Positions 1 to 12,972 of a stretch of 64,000 bases of DNA are shown here, one piece after another. The DNA comes from Mauremys mutica. Lineage: Eukaryota; Chordata; Testudines; Geoemydidae. Position 1 is the first letter of the stretch. Each line of letters starts with the position of its first letter. The notes beneath the pieces are model-generated. The model did not search any database. It was given only the letters and a program-made list of their open reading frames with translations, and was not told the origin of the DNA. The DNA is taken from the NCBI RefSeq assembly GCF_020497125.1, contig NC_059072.1:68579697-68643696 (forward strand), written 5' to 3'. Both the position numbers and the translations under genes were made by a program.

Positions 1-282
1 GCTGTAGTCTGCTTGATCCTTGTAACCCAACGTCAATATCATGCTGGCTCAGCAATGAGAGAGACTTGGTCTCTCCTTTTTTTAAAAAAAAACCTCCCTT
101 TATCTCTCCTTTTTTGGTTAAAGTCTCCCAGTGCCTCTAAGAAAAAAGTCTTTAATTAATACCGCACAGAGTGTGGTTTTTTCCCTCAGTAACTACTTGC
201 TGAAGTCAAGCGTTATATGATTCATATGATATAATGGAAATTCCATATGAAATTATCTAGAAACTCATGTATAATTCACAAA

Positions 283-330
283 AACAACGAGGAGTCCAGT
301 GGCACCTTAAAGACTAACAGATTTATTTGG
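283..330 (+). repeat. Fragment of turtle-type interspersed repeat
   Basis: Contains the block GAGTCCAGTGGCACCTTAAA followed by GACTAACAGATTTATTTGGG. The same block, slightly changed, recurs at 4289-4320 (gagtcctgtgacaccttatagactaacaga). I recognise it from memory as a very common reptile repeat. The tail seen in the second copy is missing here. Class (SINE or DNA element) is not decided by this sequence. Confidence 0.6.
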
Positions 331-3048
331 GCACTATCACAGGATATGGACAGGTACATTGCAAGACATTCTGATTACATATTATTAGTCCCTTTTAACC
401 ATCACAGTCCAAAAGTTTAGTTTAATTTGCAGCTAAGAAAAGAAATTTCCATGAACAAATGTTCTTTTCCAATAGAGTTTATAAATGTTTTGGCAAGAAG
501 AGTCGGTGTGAAGGATACTACTTTGAGTAGTTAAATTCTGTGCAGCTTAGAGATCAGACATAAATGGGTATACATGTTTATTCAGATGATTAAATACAGG
601 TTTAGAGAATGTCAGGTTCTCTTCTTGCTCCATATTATCTGTCCCTTTTGAGGAAAAACATAAAATATCCATTCTTATCAGAAGCTTTGGGTCATGTGAT
701 TTCACATCACCTGAGTTTGGGTAAACCTTTAATTTCAAAGTGAAACTCTGCTAAAACTGCTGAAGATTGCATTATTTTTACCTGACAACTCCTCTCCCTG
801 TCCTGAGTGAGGATGGGAGTGAAGTTTCCTGGCATCTTACAACTCCTCCAGAGGAAGAAGACTCATACAGAGACTCCTGTCCCAGCGGATCCTCTCTGCT
901 TGAACCTGACTGCCCACGTCACCTAAAACCATATTCCAGATGGTAAGTCTGGTTGCCACATAAATAGCTCTATATTTGGTTGCATGCATGTTGACAACTG
1001 CTTTATTTGTTTTGTTTTGATATTTCAGCTGTCTGCTCTGATCAATATGGCTACAGTTTTAAAATTGCATACAACATGAAAGCAGATTTTAAAGGAACAA
1101 AATCTTGCAAGGATTGTTCCAGACCCACAAAATGGGCTTGATTCACCCAAGACCTGTGCTCCCTAGACCTCATCACTTTCAGAACCGAAAAGCACAGTTC
1201 CTGGACGTTCAAAATCCAGCACAGCTATGACACCTGGAAAGTGTTCTGATTTAGTGTAATCTTTGGCAATCATTGGCAGGGGCTCTGCTGGCACATCAGC
1301 CACAGTTTAAAACTGCTCTCCCAAGGTTGAAATGTTGCCTATGGTCCCCTGAACTGGATGTGAATTCCTCCGGTGGAGGGGCAGCCTGTACTGGCCTTGG
1401 AGGATGAATTTAGCACATAGACCCAGCATCATCAGGATAAATCAAGCCTAATGTTTTCAGTGCTGATGGGACTAATACAGGAACAAATATGTGTTCATCC
1501 ATTTTCCTACTGTGTCTGTTGCTGTGAGGCTGCTGCAAGGAGATAACAAGACTCAGAGTGGAAGATTTTGGGAGGCTTGAACTGGTCATCTTTTTAACCA
1601 GTATTTTAAGTGAAGTAAGTAAATATAGGGATATGTTTTTTGTTGTAAAACTTCCCATTTTATTCAAACCTCCCTCTTATTATTTGGAAATTAACTGGAG
1701 CAAAACTGATTTAGTGTATAACTAAATCACATCTATACTTGAGATGTAGAAGGATGAAGAGAAGCAATAATTACAGTTGCTGGAGAAGTCACAAACCCTG
1801 AAAATACTCCAACTTAGCAGCAGATACCTGTGAATACATTACCACTGTGCTTGGCTACCTGCACTGGCTCTCATTTGAATGGACAGTACATTTCAGATTC
1901 AGAGCCATCCATGGGTTTAACTTTAGTTAACGAGAGACAGTGTTTCCCTCCTCAGTGGTGAACTCCAACAGCAGCAACATTTCTCTGGAACAATGGAACT
2001 ATCAACCAGTGGGAAAGTCTCCCGAGTGCAGGAAATTGATAAAACTCTCATGGGAGCTGGAGCAAGAGTATGGAAGAAGAAGAGATGAGTATGAACATGG
2101 ACCTCTCAAAACTTTTAGAACTAATAAATGCAGAACTTGACTTAGCTTTCCCTCAGCAAATTCCACACATGGGTGCTTCCACACACATACACATACCATT
2201 CTCACACACACACACAATTAAAAAAAATGCTAATCAAGACATTTTCCTTATAGTTGGGGAAGGAAGAGAGATTTTTACTTTTATTTTTAAACACTTGGGA
2301 GTTGCTCAACCACTATGGTGGTGGGTGGTGTTGGTTAAAAGTATATAGACAAACAGAGAGATGTTAGTTTTGCCTCTTGTGTTAAATATGGCCAGTGGAT
2401 CTTTGTTGTACACTTATTCTGTGCATCCTTGGGATACTCCAGAGACTATATCCCTCTAAAGTCCAATTTCACCTAGAAATGTGTTGTATTATCTCTTGCA
2501 AACACTTCTTTTGACAGGCACCAGAGATCACAGAAATCCCCTCCATACTCCTGATGGCTAGAAAAAGTTAGCTATTCTGGAGAAGATATTGCTGACTAGT
2601 TTGACAGGAAAATCATGTAGCGATTTGGAAACTCATATTAGACATTATTCACATAAGTCCCTTAATCTGTAAACCATTTGAATGCCTGTTCCAGAACAAA
2701 GGCAGTGCCTTTAATGTTTAGCCCTTTGATCTCTTATGTATAATAATGATCAGTTATGGGTCTTATTTTACCATTCCTAGTATTTCTTTTGTTCAGTTGT
2801 TGGATGTATTCCAGTGGGTTTTTAAAATTCTTTTCCTCTATTTCATATTAATTTTTGGATATTATTTTTTATGTTACAAGCTCAAGTATTATTTTATTGT
2901 CATGCTAACTAACTTATTCCATTGCATTATGTCTCAATAAAGCATTATTGAATAAGCAGCAACAGCCCTCCTTCATTACATCATTCTTATCCTGTATGCA
3001 CAGGACTTTGATTCAGCATTTATGCAGTTCTCAAAGGAGTACCCCTTT

Positions 3049-3835
3049 ACATAAGGAACATAAAGAACATAAGAACAGCCATACTGGGCCATCCCAAAGG
3101 TCCATTTAGTCCAGTATCCTGTCTTCCGATAGTAGCCAATGCCAGGTGCTTCAGAGGGAATGAAAAGAACACGTAATCATCAAGTGATCCATCCCCTGTC
3201 ACCCATTCCCAGCTTCTGGTAAACAGAGGTTAGGAACACCATCCCTGCCCATCCTGGTTAATAGCCATTAATGGACCTATCGTCTATGAACGTATCTAGT
3301 TCTGTTTTTAACCCTGTTTTAGTCTTGGCCTTCACAACATCCTCTGGCTAAGAATTCCACAGATTGATTGTGCGTTGTGTGAAGAAATACTTCCTTTTGT
3401 TTGTTTTATACCTGCTGCCTATTAATTTCATTTGGTGACCTCTAGTTCTTGTGTTATGTGCAGGAGTAAATAACACTTCCTTATTTACTTTCACCACACC
3501 AGTCATGATTTTATAGACTTCTATAATATCCCCCTCTTAGTCATCTCTTTTTGAAGCTGAAATGTCCCAATCTTATTAATCTCTCCTCATATAGAAGCCA
3601 TTCCATACCCCTAATCATTTTGTTGCCCTTTCCTGTGCCTTTTCCAATTTTAATATATTTTTTTTGAGATGGGGTGACCAGATCTGCACACGGTATTCAA
3701 GATGTGGCCGTACCATGGGATTTATGTAGAGGCAATGTGATATTTTCTTTCTTATAATCTATCTAATTCCTAATCATTCCCAACATTCTGTTAGCTTTTT
3801 CGACTGCTGCTGCAGCCCTTTCTGTTCAAGGAATA
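3049..3835 (-). mobile_element. CR1 LINE, 3' end fragment
   Basis: Read on the minus strand, this is the end of a CR1 retrotransposon: decayed C-terminal ORF2 codons, the short 3' UTR, and a terminal run of short ACATAAG-type units (3049-3078 on the plus strand) that are the CR1 tail. The same 3' UTR is present in the opposite orientation at 31210-31410, a within-window match supporting the call. It is 5'-truncated, as most CR1 copies are, and carries many frame breaks, so it is inactive. Confidence 0.88.
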
Positions 3836-4243
3836 TTATTTCACATTTTGTTACTGTTTAAGATGTAGCATCTTATACATGAAGAAGACTCCTAAAAGGC
3901 AATTGCTGTTACAGTCCAAAGTCTATACTAGAAATCCAAGTGAATGGCAAAATTTCACAGACAGAAATACTCTGGAGAAGTATCTTTATAGGCAGATAAT
4001 GTGCAGACCGTACTATCCATGAGGTTCATTTCATTCACAGTCATGCTGCTGGCACTCCAAGCAGCAGAGTCTAAACTCTGCCAACAATCCATTTTGCAGA
4101 CTGCATTTGCAAAAATGGGCATGGTCATCAAGGAAAGAAAAGCACAGAGCCTAGGGGAAAACAGCCGAGGATAAGCTCGAAGAGGTAGAATTTGGAGGAA
4201 CTTGCTGGTCAGAATTAAAAGGAACTATCTCCATGAATCAGAG

Positions 4244-4371
4244 GGGTAGCCATGTTAGTCTGGATCTGTAAAAGCAGCAAAGAGTCCTGTGACACCTTAT
4301 AGACTAACAGACGTTTTGGAGCATGAGCTTTCGTGGGTGAATACCCACTTCATCGGATGCATGTAGTGGAA
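4244..4371 (+). repeat. Turtle-type interspersed repeat copy
   Basis: Starts near ggtagccatgttagtctgga and ends near cttcatcggatgcatgtag, with the core shared with 283-330. It also contains a small palindrome, cgtgggtgaatacccacttc. I recognise the text as a reptile short repeat, possibly SINE-like. Family name and class are not asserted. Confidence 0.7.
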
Positions 4372-7137
4372 AAGGAACTATCTCCATGAAGATACATTCA
4401 CTTAGATGATATGATGATGGATGTCAATGTAAGAATCTGAATAGACCTTGAAAATAAATGAGTTGATGTAACTGAAATTAAAAGCAAACCTGCTGGCACA
4501 TTCATCTCCTTAACAGCATCTTTTTTTTCCTTCGGACCCCTGCCTCCTCGGAGCATGACTGGATGCCGGTGCAGGAGCTGGTCAAGAATGAGAGGGATGC
4601 AGTAGGAAGTTGCTGAAGCAATGCAGTCAGTACTCTATTTCTTTCTTCACAAGCAGGGAGGGCCTGGGATTCCAGACTCTTGCCATCCACCATTCAAGCA
4701 GAGTTTGACTTTGCATCCTGTTCCTCTCAGAGCAGACAGGAAAGGTGGTGAGGAAGAGCATCAGGTTTGGATTGGCGGAGACCGTGCATTTGTGGTGACG
4801 GAAGAAGGAATCAAGACTCAGTTACTTGTCTTTTGTCTGGCTTTGGAGAAAGGTGTAGAATACAGTGGTAGTACTCCACTTATTTCAGCAACCTTCTGCT
4901 GTCCTGGTACTGGCCCTGTAGAGTTCTAACCCTCTTCCAAGTTTCTGCTGTCATCCCTGTTCTACCATGCAGCCCTGTCCTCGTATAGGGTAACTAACAT
5001 TTTCCATGCATAGCTCCAGTTGTCTTTGCAGCATATTTGCACAGAGTCATGCAACAAACAGAGACTAGGTAATCTGAGGAAAACTCTGCATTCTTGGCAG
5101 TGTGCAGAATTCCACTTTCTTTTTTCTGTACAGAGTTCACAGGCAATGAGAAATTGAGTGCAGTATTTTTTATCCGAGTTGAACGTTCTCAGAAGAGAGT
5201 AATCTTAAACTATATTTTGTAATTGTTTCATGTTAAGTCATAGCCCTCTCACCCACCACATTCATAGCTCACTGACCTTATAACATGTTGATTTTCTGCT
5301 TGGTTCTCCACAGTGCCTGTTAGCTGCTTCCATGGTCCTATAGATGTCATGTTGAAACAGACCAATACTATCTTATTTAACACACTGCAGGGGAAAGGAA
5401 AGTCCTCTTTTCTCCAAAATTTAGTATTAATGATTTTGGTGCATTCAAGGTTACTCACAGCTAGGTACAACACTAATATAATTTTATCTAATAGGGGCTA
5501 TAGTGTTAAAGTAACATGGTAATTAAGCTGATTCCAATTCATACTACTTGTTCCATTTCAGTTTCCTGTTGCCTCCTCAGTCTGCATACCCACTTGCCAA
5601 CCCTAAAATATATTGTACACTTGTTTTTTGTTTGGTACAAGAAGAATGTCAAGAGTTCTAATGTGATTGAAAAGACCTCTTAATGCTCATTAAAATACAG
5701 GCTAACATGTCTGAAAGCATGTTAGATGTCTGGCTTGTATCCCTGTTTGAGCTTAAGTTATAACGCAGACAGTTAACATGCCTCAGCAATGTTAGTCTGC
5801 TTTAATTCTGACTGACAGGATTCAAAACTATACCTTTTAGGCTTATCAAGATGTGAGCTAAGAAACAAACATAACATTTCCTTTTTACACCTTTTCTTCA
5901 TCTTGTTATAACCTCACCTTAAAATTTCCTAGATTGCTATCTGCTCATCTACTTGATTCAAGGTTGTTATAAGCTAATCATGTGACTGACACCCTATTGT
6001 CACTTCTTAATGAATTCATACCAAATTCTACACGTTCAAAACCCACCTGAACAAATCTTTGGTAATCATGATTTCCAAACTGAATTTTGGAAATGTGTTC
6101 AATCTGGATTAACTAAAAAACCCGTGGTTGACCAGACAGGCAGGGAATCCAGTATTGCCTGAAAGTGAGCCAGCTGTGACCAAGAGGTTTATAATCCCTG
6201 CACTTTAACTGTTTTCTCCTGAATTCGACTGAATTTCATCCCTACTTGCCCTTCTGAGATGGTGTTGAGTTTTTCTGTTTATAAAGGTACCAGCACCTAA
6301 CTGTTTATGACTCTAGAAATTCTAAAATGAAAGATAATGTGAACAAGATATTACATTTCCTTTCATAAACTCTACCTAATATGGCTAGCTGAACCACTAA
6401 GTATGTATTGGGTAATTGGTTTTCTTGTATCCAGTGTTTTTAATTGCTTGAATATATAATCAGCTCAAGGTACATTTCTTGTACCTTGATGAATTTTAAC
6501 ATAAAAGTTTATTTCCAGATGGATCTGCATTGAAACAGCTTTTCAGCTGTCTTATAATTTAAATTAACACATTGGTACCAAAACCTTTCTACACATGAAA
6601 TTAAGCTCAGAATACATTATGTAATCATGTGGTTATTTTATCTGTGTATATCAAAGTGACTCTTTAAAAATGCCATGCTCCCAGGAGATCCCTAAGATTA
6701 TGCCACTAGGTCAACAGCAGTTCAACAACTTTTGTAATAGAGATAAACATTAAAATATATCATTTCAGAAAAAAAATATTTAAACTGTAATTAACAATAC
6801 TTTTAAAATCACCTTTCTCATTTATACCTGGCTTGAAAACCTGAGCAGATGGAGCTGCTTCCTTTGCTGACAAAAGGTTGTGGAGCAGAGGCATCAACAC
6901 TAATATAACTTTAAGGGCATTAAATTCCTCAGTTGAAGAAAGTGTCCCCAACTGAACCATGAAAGAGAGTGCTTGTAGTCCACATGTACTTCTACATGGG
7001 CATTTAGTAAACTTTACTGCCAGTTTAAATCTGCAGTGGTTCTGACATATATTTATAATATATATTTATGGTGGAGATGAAAACAAATTCATACACTGGA
7101 TATTAATTGGTTGGTCACCTATCATTGACTTGCTTTC

Positions 7138-7284
7138 TAATCTTAAACAAGTCATTTAATTTTTTTGTGCCAGTTTCCCCGCATGTAAAACTGGGCTAAT
7201 AATATTTCTTGTCTTCATAAAGAAGATTTGAAGATTAATTAGATGAAGTCTGTAGAGCACTTGGAGCTTTACAGATTAAATGTA
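7138..7284 (+). repeat. MIR-like SINE, copy 1
   Basis: Shows the ordered landmarks of a MIR/CORE-type SINE: acaagtcatttaa, then cagtttccccgcatgtaaaa, then ctgggctaataata, then tagagcacttggagcttt. These match the usual order (leave ... caagtcact ... tgtaaaatgggg ataat ... cacttgg). The copy is diverged. Confidence 0.65.
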
Positions 7285-7292
7285 CAGTTTGT

Positions 7293-7436
7293 AGTGGGAA
7301 CTTGAACAAATCACTTCACCTCTCTGTGCCACAAATTCTTCATCTGTCAAGTGGTTATAATTATTTTTACCCACCTTTGTGAAGCATTTTGAGGTCTATG
7401 GATAAGAAGAACTCTGCAAATCTTAATATCCATTTA
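7293..7436 (+). repeat. MIR-like SINE, copy 2
   Basis: Directly follows the previous copy in the same orientation, with the same landmarks (acaaatcacttcacctctct, catctgtcaagtggttataat, gaagcattttgaggtctatg). Two SINEs head to tail suggest either one inserting beside the other or a local duplication. They differ enough that separate insertions are more likely. Confidence 0.65.
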
Positions 7437-7824
7437 TTTTTATGATTGAAAATTTCTTTTTTACTCCAGTAACTTCACTGTAAGTAGAATATCACTTTTG
7501 TCTGAATTGGCATTTACACTTTTACATGCTTTTAAAATAATTTAATGGTCTTTATTTTAATTTCTGTCAAACAGACTTTCACAACAACCAAAATCACAAA
7601 TCAGTGGGTTCCACAGTACACACAATTAAAACTGATTCCAGTTGGTTTTAATTCAGGAATTAGTAGGGGTTACTGTGAATGACAATCAGACCATACGGAC
7701 TTACTTTAGCAGGTCCGAATAAGGAAGGCTGCTGAGCCTGTGAGTCTCTGATTGATGTTCATTATTTCCATATAGTTGTAAATGTACAGCTGTCCATGAT
7801 ATTATTGCATGTACTATATTTCAG

Positions 7825-7962
7825 GAAAAGCAGAGATTTCTGACAGATGTCCTACATGAAGTAATGCTGCTCGACGGCTTGGCCAGTTCACATCCAGTAT
7901 CACAGGAGGTGCAGCGAGCCACAGACATTGACAGGGTGTTTGACTGGATCGCCTACAAAAAG
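7825..7962 (+). CDS. TRHDE: TRHDE internal exon with catalytic tyrosine
   Basis: This 138-bp exon codes for 46 residues, in phase 0 at both ends, between acceptor ...tttcag and donor gtggga. The peptide begins EKQRFLTDVLHEVMLLDG and ends DWIAYKK. I recognise it as thyrotropin-releasing-hormone degrading ectoenzyme, a type II membrane zinc aminopeptidase of peptidase family M1 that removes pyroglutamate from TRH outside the cell. In M1 enzymes the Y-x-K-G-A block carries the tyrosine that stabilises the transition state. That Tyr is residue 44 of this exon (codon 7954-7956), and Gly-Ala follows at the start of the next exon. The zinc-ligand motif (HEXXH-x18-E) is encoded upstream of the window. 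The frame stays open past the donor, which is why an apparent start at the internal Met (7864) is not real. No stop or frameshift is present, so the exon looks functional. Confidence 0.93.
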
Positions 7963-9956
7963 GTGGGAATAGTGGATATTTCAGTAGTAGTGTTAGGAGA
8001 ACATGTTACATTTGTAAAGTTTATGCACTCTTGGAAAAAGGTACATACTACAGAAATTACTAGATAGGAAACCAAAAATAGCGTGGGATATTTTGGGGTT
8101 TACAGGTTCAATACCTTCGTTGTTAGCAAATTATATAAATAAAGCTGTGAGTTTTCAGAGTTCTGCAATACAAAACTATTATTATATATATATTACTTAG
8201 ATTGTTGCAGAGTCCAAATTGAGCTAGGTGTTTTAAAAGTGCAGAAAGAGGCTCAGTCCCTGCCCTGATGGGAATCTAGAGAAAACTCTTAAGGTGTCTC
8301 CAATTCCCATTGAAATAAAGTGGGATGGTTTTATTGTTTTACTTATAGGAAAACTTTGCATTTTTTGAGTTAAAGAAATCTCAGTGTGAAAGTTCGCCGT
8401 TGAGAAGAAGGAAACTGGCATGTATAGAAAGATGAGAAAATATGTACTGAAATCAGGGACTGTCTTTATGTTTGAGTAGGAGATAGAGAGAGGGTTCTGT
8501 ATGCCAGAAATGGCATTCAATTGGCACTTTGGGCATTGGAAATAGAATTAGTACAGTAACCCAGATCATCTGCCCTGGGAGCCCATGTAAACAGACTTTA
8601 CTCAGGGATGCTCTGTGAGCAGTGGAATCTTCCCTTTCCCCAGACTCTGGAGCCAATCCACAGCTGCTATTACTGCCTCAGCGTTTCAGTAACCTCTGTG
8701 GCTAGTGGACTTGTGTAGTCCTGGATCTACTTGTCACAGCCCTCTCCCTCCACTGCCCTGCCACAGCTCACAGAACAATACTAAGTGCTTCCATGGACAG
8801 AGGCCTGCAGAGAGCAGCTCTGCAGCAAGCAGGGGGTTAATATGCTATTGGTATCCTGATCTATTTTCTGCAACTCAACCAAGCCACTGCCTTTTTAGTT
8901 GTACCTGGGGCACGATCATCCCTTGTATCTGAATATTGGGATAGAACATTTCAGGGCTGTCATCTTTTTGGTTTTATAGTATGAGTTTTACTGTACTTTT
9001 AAGAGAGCGTATTTTGGTAGATCATTTAATGCAACACAAAGCAACTGGGAAAATTTTCCCTCAGTTACATAGACATAGTTTCTGTTGACTTCAGTGAGGG
9101 GTTGCACCCAAGAGCTAAGGACTGATTTTTTTCTCTGAATATCTTTAATATAACAGTAAACAATTTATACGCCACTGATTCTCCTATATCTCATTCAAAG
9201 ACTTTGACGAAGTTGAAATCCTGTTTCCAAATCTTCATACAAATGATGTTTTCCCCCAGTGATATTAGAGGTACACAAAACACAAACAGTTTTAATTAAA
9301 AAAATCAGATAAGCCCTTTAGTTTAGGTATGAATTACTGAAGATATATGACAAGTCCATTTAGCTTACATCTCTAATCCATTTTCAATACCACATTAAAT
9401 GAAGGTAGAGACTTAAAAGCATGAAATAGCAAAGTACCAAGTGGAATAAACACTTCCAAGAATTTGTAAATAAAAGTATTTTTTACCCGGTCTCCAAATT
9501 CTATGTATTAAGTAGCCATATAGAGGAAGTATATTTTTGTAGTGTACCTACAGATCAATTAATACAGAAACTATATTGTTTTGAATAAATCACATAGTTA
9601 TCAGTTCATGTAATTCATTTACATGTTACAATTTAATACATGCTTTGCAAACAGAACATTTTTATGGAAAATATGATCTTAGACAAATTGTAAAGAATGT
9701 GGGTTTTGCAGCCAGTTCATATTCTGGTCAAATGTTTATTCTTCTTTCGAGCAATAGGAGAGGAACCTTCTATTGGAGATTCAACCCAGGAAGTCACCTC
9801 ACTGATGCTCTCATTTTCTATAGCCCCCTTTCCCTCTGCCTCACTAGGTGCATGACATCAGACTCTGACTGCACAGCAGCAGTATGGCCCTATGCCTCCT
9901 CCTGAGCAGGCAAAGTACCGTGTATTCCAGGGTGTTTACTTATCATCTTGCAGTTT

Positions 9957-10249
9957 TTGGGTACGTCCAGACTACCCGCCGTATCGGCGGGTAGCGATCG
10001 ATTTTTCAGGGATCGATATATTGCATCTCATCTAGATGCGATATATCGATCCCCGAACGTGCTGCCGTCGACTCCGGAACTCTACCGGAGTGAGCGGCGG
10101 TAGCGGAGTCGACACGGGGAGCCACGGACGTCAGTCCTGCGCCGTGAGGACCCGAGGTAAATCGATCTAAGATACTTCGACTTCAGCTACGCTATTCATG
10201 TAGCTGAAGTTGCGTATCTTAGATCGATACCCCCCCAGTGTAGACCAGC
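9957..10249. mobile_element. Hairpin-rich MITE (non-autonomous DNA transposon)
   Basis: A block much richer in G+C and CpG than its surroundings, with diverged terminal inverted repeats: left GGGTACGTCCAGACTAC at 9959, right AGTGTAGACCAGCCC. Internally there are at least three strong hairpins. 9974-9992 has a 7-bp GC stem. 10011-10051 has two 18-base arms matching at 17 positions around a 5-nt loop. 10161-10228 has about 26 paired bases. A CTCCGG/CCGGAG stem lies between. No coding capacity. The ends resemble the GTGTAGAC-type ends at 19181-19887, 53603-54401 and 57523-57780, so it probably belongs to the same broad group. A target duplication could not be fixed. Confidence 0.75.
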
Positions 10250-10442
10250 CCATACTGTGCTAAGCAAGGGGGAAACACACTCTTTCAGCCATTAGCTACT
10301 CCCACTCAGCAGAAATGTCTGGCCTCACTTTAGCCCTCTGCCGTCAATAGCCTTATAGGGTGGAGGGTCTTGAGTGTGTAGGACCTAATGGATGAAAAAG
10401 AGATATCTATAATATGACATAATACACAAAAATCAAATAATC

Positions 10443-10560
10443 AGGGTAATATTTTCAAAAGTGCTGAAGTGACTCAGGAGCCTAAGTATCCTTTTCAGTA
10501 TCCTTGAAAATGATATTTAGACTTGTAAGTTATTTACAGGCTTTTGAAAATTACCATTGA
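10443..10560. repeat. Short palindromic amniote-type repeat
   Basis: Begins taatattttcaaaagtgctg and ends caggcttttgaaaattacca, so its ends are inverted repeats (TTTTCAAAAG-type). The interior holds the ctcaggagcctaagt block. The same design is seen at 55142-55242. Confidence 0.5.
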
Positions 10561-10742
10561 TGAATTAGATCATAATGGCTAGCACCTTGCAGCATGCTGA
10601 AGTATTCCTTTCATTTAAATGATCTTCCCACCATGTGTTTGCTAATGATGTCTCAACCTCAAAAGGTTCTAAAGGTCCTCTCAGATCTGTATCCAAAATA
10701 TCTCATACTGTTTATTTTTGTCCAATTATTAAGATTATAATT

Positions 10743-10860
10743 ACGTTAATATAATACTTAGCACTTATTTTTTCATCGTAAAAGCACTTTACAAACATTA
10801 AGTAATTTTCATTTGCATTGAAATGACATATGGGACACTAAGACACATCAGTTAATTATT
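10743..10860 (-). repeat. MIR-like SINE fragment
   Basis: On the plus strand it reads aatacttagcactta ... aaaagcactttacaaaca ... attaagtaatt, the reverse complement of the 3' half of MIR-type SINEs. Short and diverged. Confidence 0.4.
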
Positions 10861-12928
10861 AGTTATTTTGTGCAGATCCAGCATTATAGGATCATAGTGC
10901 TTTCTTAGGGGATTAGAACATATTCTGTATATTGTATAGAGATTATCACATTCTAAAGGTTCCTTTTTTTAACTTAACAGTTGCAAAGGCCAGTGGATCT
11001 CCCTGCCTCTCAGCTGAGTTCCTCTGGTGGTTTTCCAGATGTCCCAGAATCCTAGTTGTCCCTCAAGTGTTGCATACAGGGCTTGCTCCTGCAAGATGCT
11101 GAGCACTCTGATCCAATCCAGCAAAGCACTTTAAGTATGTGAGTAGTGATATCAGGCGGATTATGCTTAAAACAAAACATGAGTTTAGCTGCTTCTTTGG
11201 ATTGGTCTCAGAGAAGACCTGTTTTAGGTGTGGAGGACTAAAAAACAAAACAAAAGTATACATATCCCTATATTTCAGATATAATCAACCCCTAATTAAT
11301 GCAAACTAGGAAGAAACGTCCCCTCGGACAAATTATTCCATAACTTCCCACTTCGGGGTTTCTTGCACTTTCCTCATAAGCATCTGTTTACTACTGGAGG
11401 CAGGATAATAAACTGGATGTGGCAATTTTTTTGTCCCTGTGTTCCTTATTCATTCCCATACATCTTTGCAGCATTCTGTGCAATACTGTTCACCAGTTTA
11501 ACTAGCGAGGAGACAGAATAACATGCCTCTTAGAAGAATAGGCAGCATTTTCATTTCCATCTATCTCTCTACTGTCTGTCAGTATAAATATTATGATAAA
11601 TTATATGTCAAAAATTATTCTTAGATTGTAAATCTGGAGGAAAATGTACCCTAGTCACTATCTCTCTCATTGCTGCTGCTCATCTTTTATTTTTGCCCAT
11701 TGTGCCTTGCCCATGGCTTTTAGCAGGTACTTTGAGATAATACAATCAAATGCCTTCTGGTCCTGCTTGCAAAATGAGGCATTGGATAATACTGATGCGT
11801 ACCGGGAAGGGATACCGTGACTGATATTTCCTTTGTGGCTATTTTGCCACTTGCTGGCATTTTTACATTTAATGCCTCATCCCAGCGTTCTTTGGGATTC
11901 TTTCCATTGACTTCAGTGGGATTTGGATTGGGCCCTCAAAGAGAAAAAAACAGGACTTTACTGACATTTAAAAAAAAACAACAAAAAAAACCCCTCTCCT
12001 TTTCACTGGCTCATTGCTATACAAAAGTATCTTTTCCATATGGTGGGGATTTTTTAAGCAATTTCTTGGGTTTTTAAAATTTCCACTTTTTAGTCCCTGT
12101 GGCCTCTGGTTAGCCTTGTGGATTTCCCCCTTCTGTCTTCTCTTCACAATCTTTTTCTCAGAAACAAAATGACAAAACTTGCTCATATCTAATTTTTCTT
12201 TAACAAAAAGACAACCAGTAAATGTCTTTGTCTTTATTATTACTATTGTATAGATGAGTTAGATACAATTAAAACCATCCAGCTCTCTCAAACACCGTCT
12301 TGACAAAGAGCTAACATCTGCAACTTTAGGGTCTGCCCTTCTTTCTCTCTTTCCTTTATGCATCTTAGAGATAAACATTAAAATTATGCTCTTTAAATGC
12401 CTTGGAGCTGAATATATTGTTCATTTCCACTTTTTTGTCCTCTGTGGTTGCACATGCGAAGAACATTAAGCTCTGAAGACATTTATTTACTTAAGCCCAG
12501 AAGCAGAGAGAAACAAATACTGCAGTACTATGAAATACAGTGTTTCCACTTGAAATGTTGATAATGATGTTTGAATATTTCAAAAGCATTGTGCTAGTGA
12601 TTCTTAAAATGTGTGTGTGTCCCCTCCCACTAGAGCCATAAGTACCTATGTAGAGGAACAAAAAGTCGTAATGGCTTATTCATAAGTAATATTAACAGAA
12701 AAATCCATTCAGCCTTCTTGTAAAGCTCTCCCTCATGCAGCTGGAAGTAAGGTGTCCTCCCCAAAATTGCAGAACATGTGATTATACCCCAAACGCCATA
12801 GGAAATATAGTTTGCTGAACACTAGAGAGGATTTGAGTGATTTTTACATCAAAGCAGAAAGAGTGATGGCATTTCTGCACCAGAAATACCTTTCAGCAGG
12901 AAATGTAGCCCTGGGGAGCTGCAGCAAC

Positions 12929-12930
<2 letters not shown>

Positions 12931-12970
<40 letters not shown>
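12931..12970. repeat. (GA)n microsatellite
   Basis: An almost uninterrupted GA dinucleotide run of 40 bases, with one extra A near the left end. The open frames across it on the minus strand (serine-leucine runs) are products of the repeat and not genes. Confidence 0.95.

Positions 12971-12972
<2 letters not shown>

Larger units (their letters stand above)
1..7824 (+). other. TRHDE: TRHDE intron, 3' part
   Basis: Intron upstream of the first visible TRHDE exon; it ends in a pyrimidine-containing acceptor ...atatttcag at 7824. It holds a short repeat fragment (283-330), a minus-strand CR1 end (3049-3835), another repeat fragment (4244-4371) and two MIR-like SINEs (7138-7436). In 331-3048, 3836-4243 and 4372-7137 I see no gene, only AT-rich sequence with a CA-rich patch near 2177-2217. 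The catalytic HEXXH exon was looked for in this stretch and not found, so it should lie before the window. Confidence 0.75.

Noticed and set aside
4244..4371. Interpretation as a functional tRNA gene
   Set aside because: Only repeat-like similarity; no complete A and B boxes or cloverleaf could be read.
1..7824. The HEXXH zinc-binding exon of TRHDE
   Set aside because: Looked for text coding for the HEXXH block with flanking splice sites; none seen, so it is assumed to lie upstream of the window.
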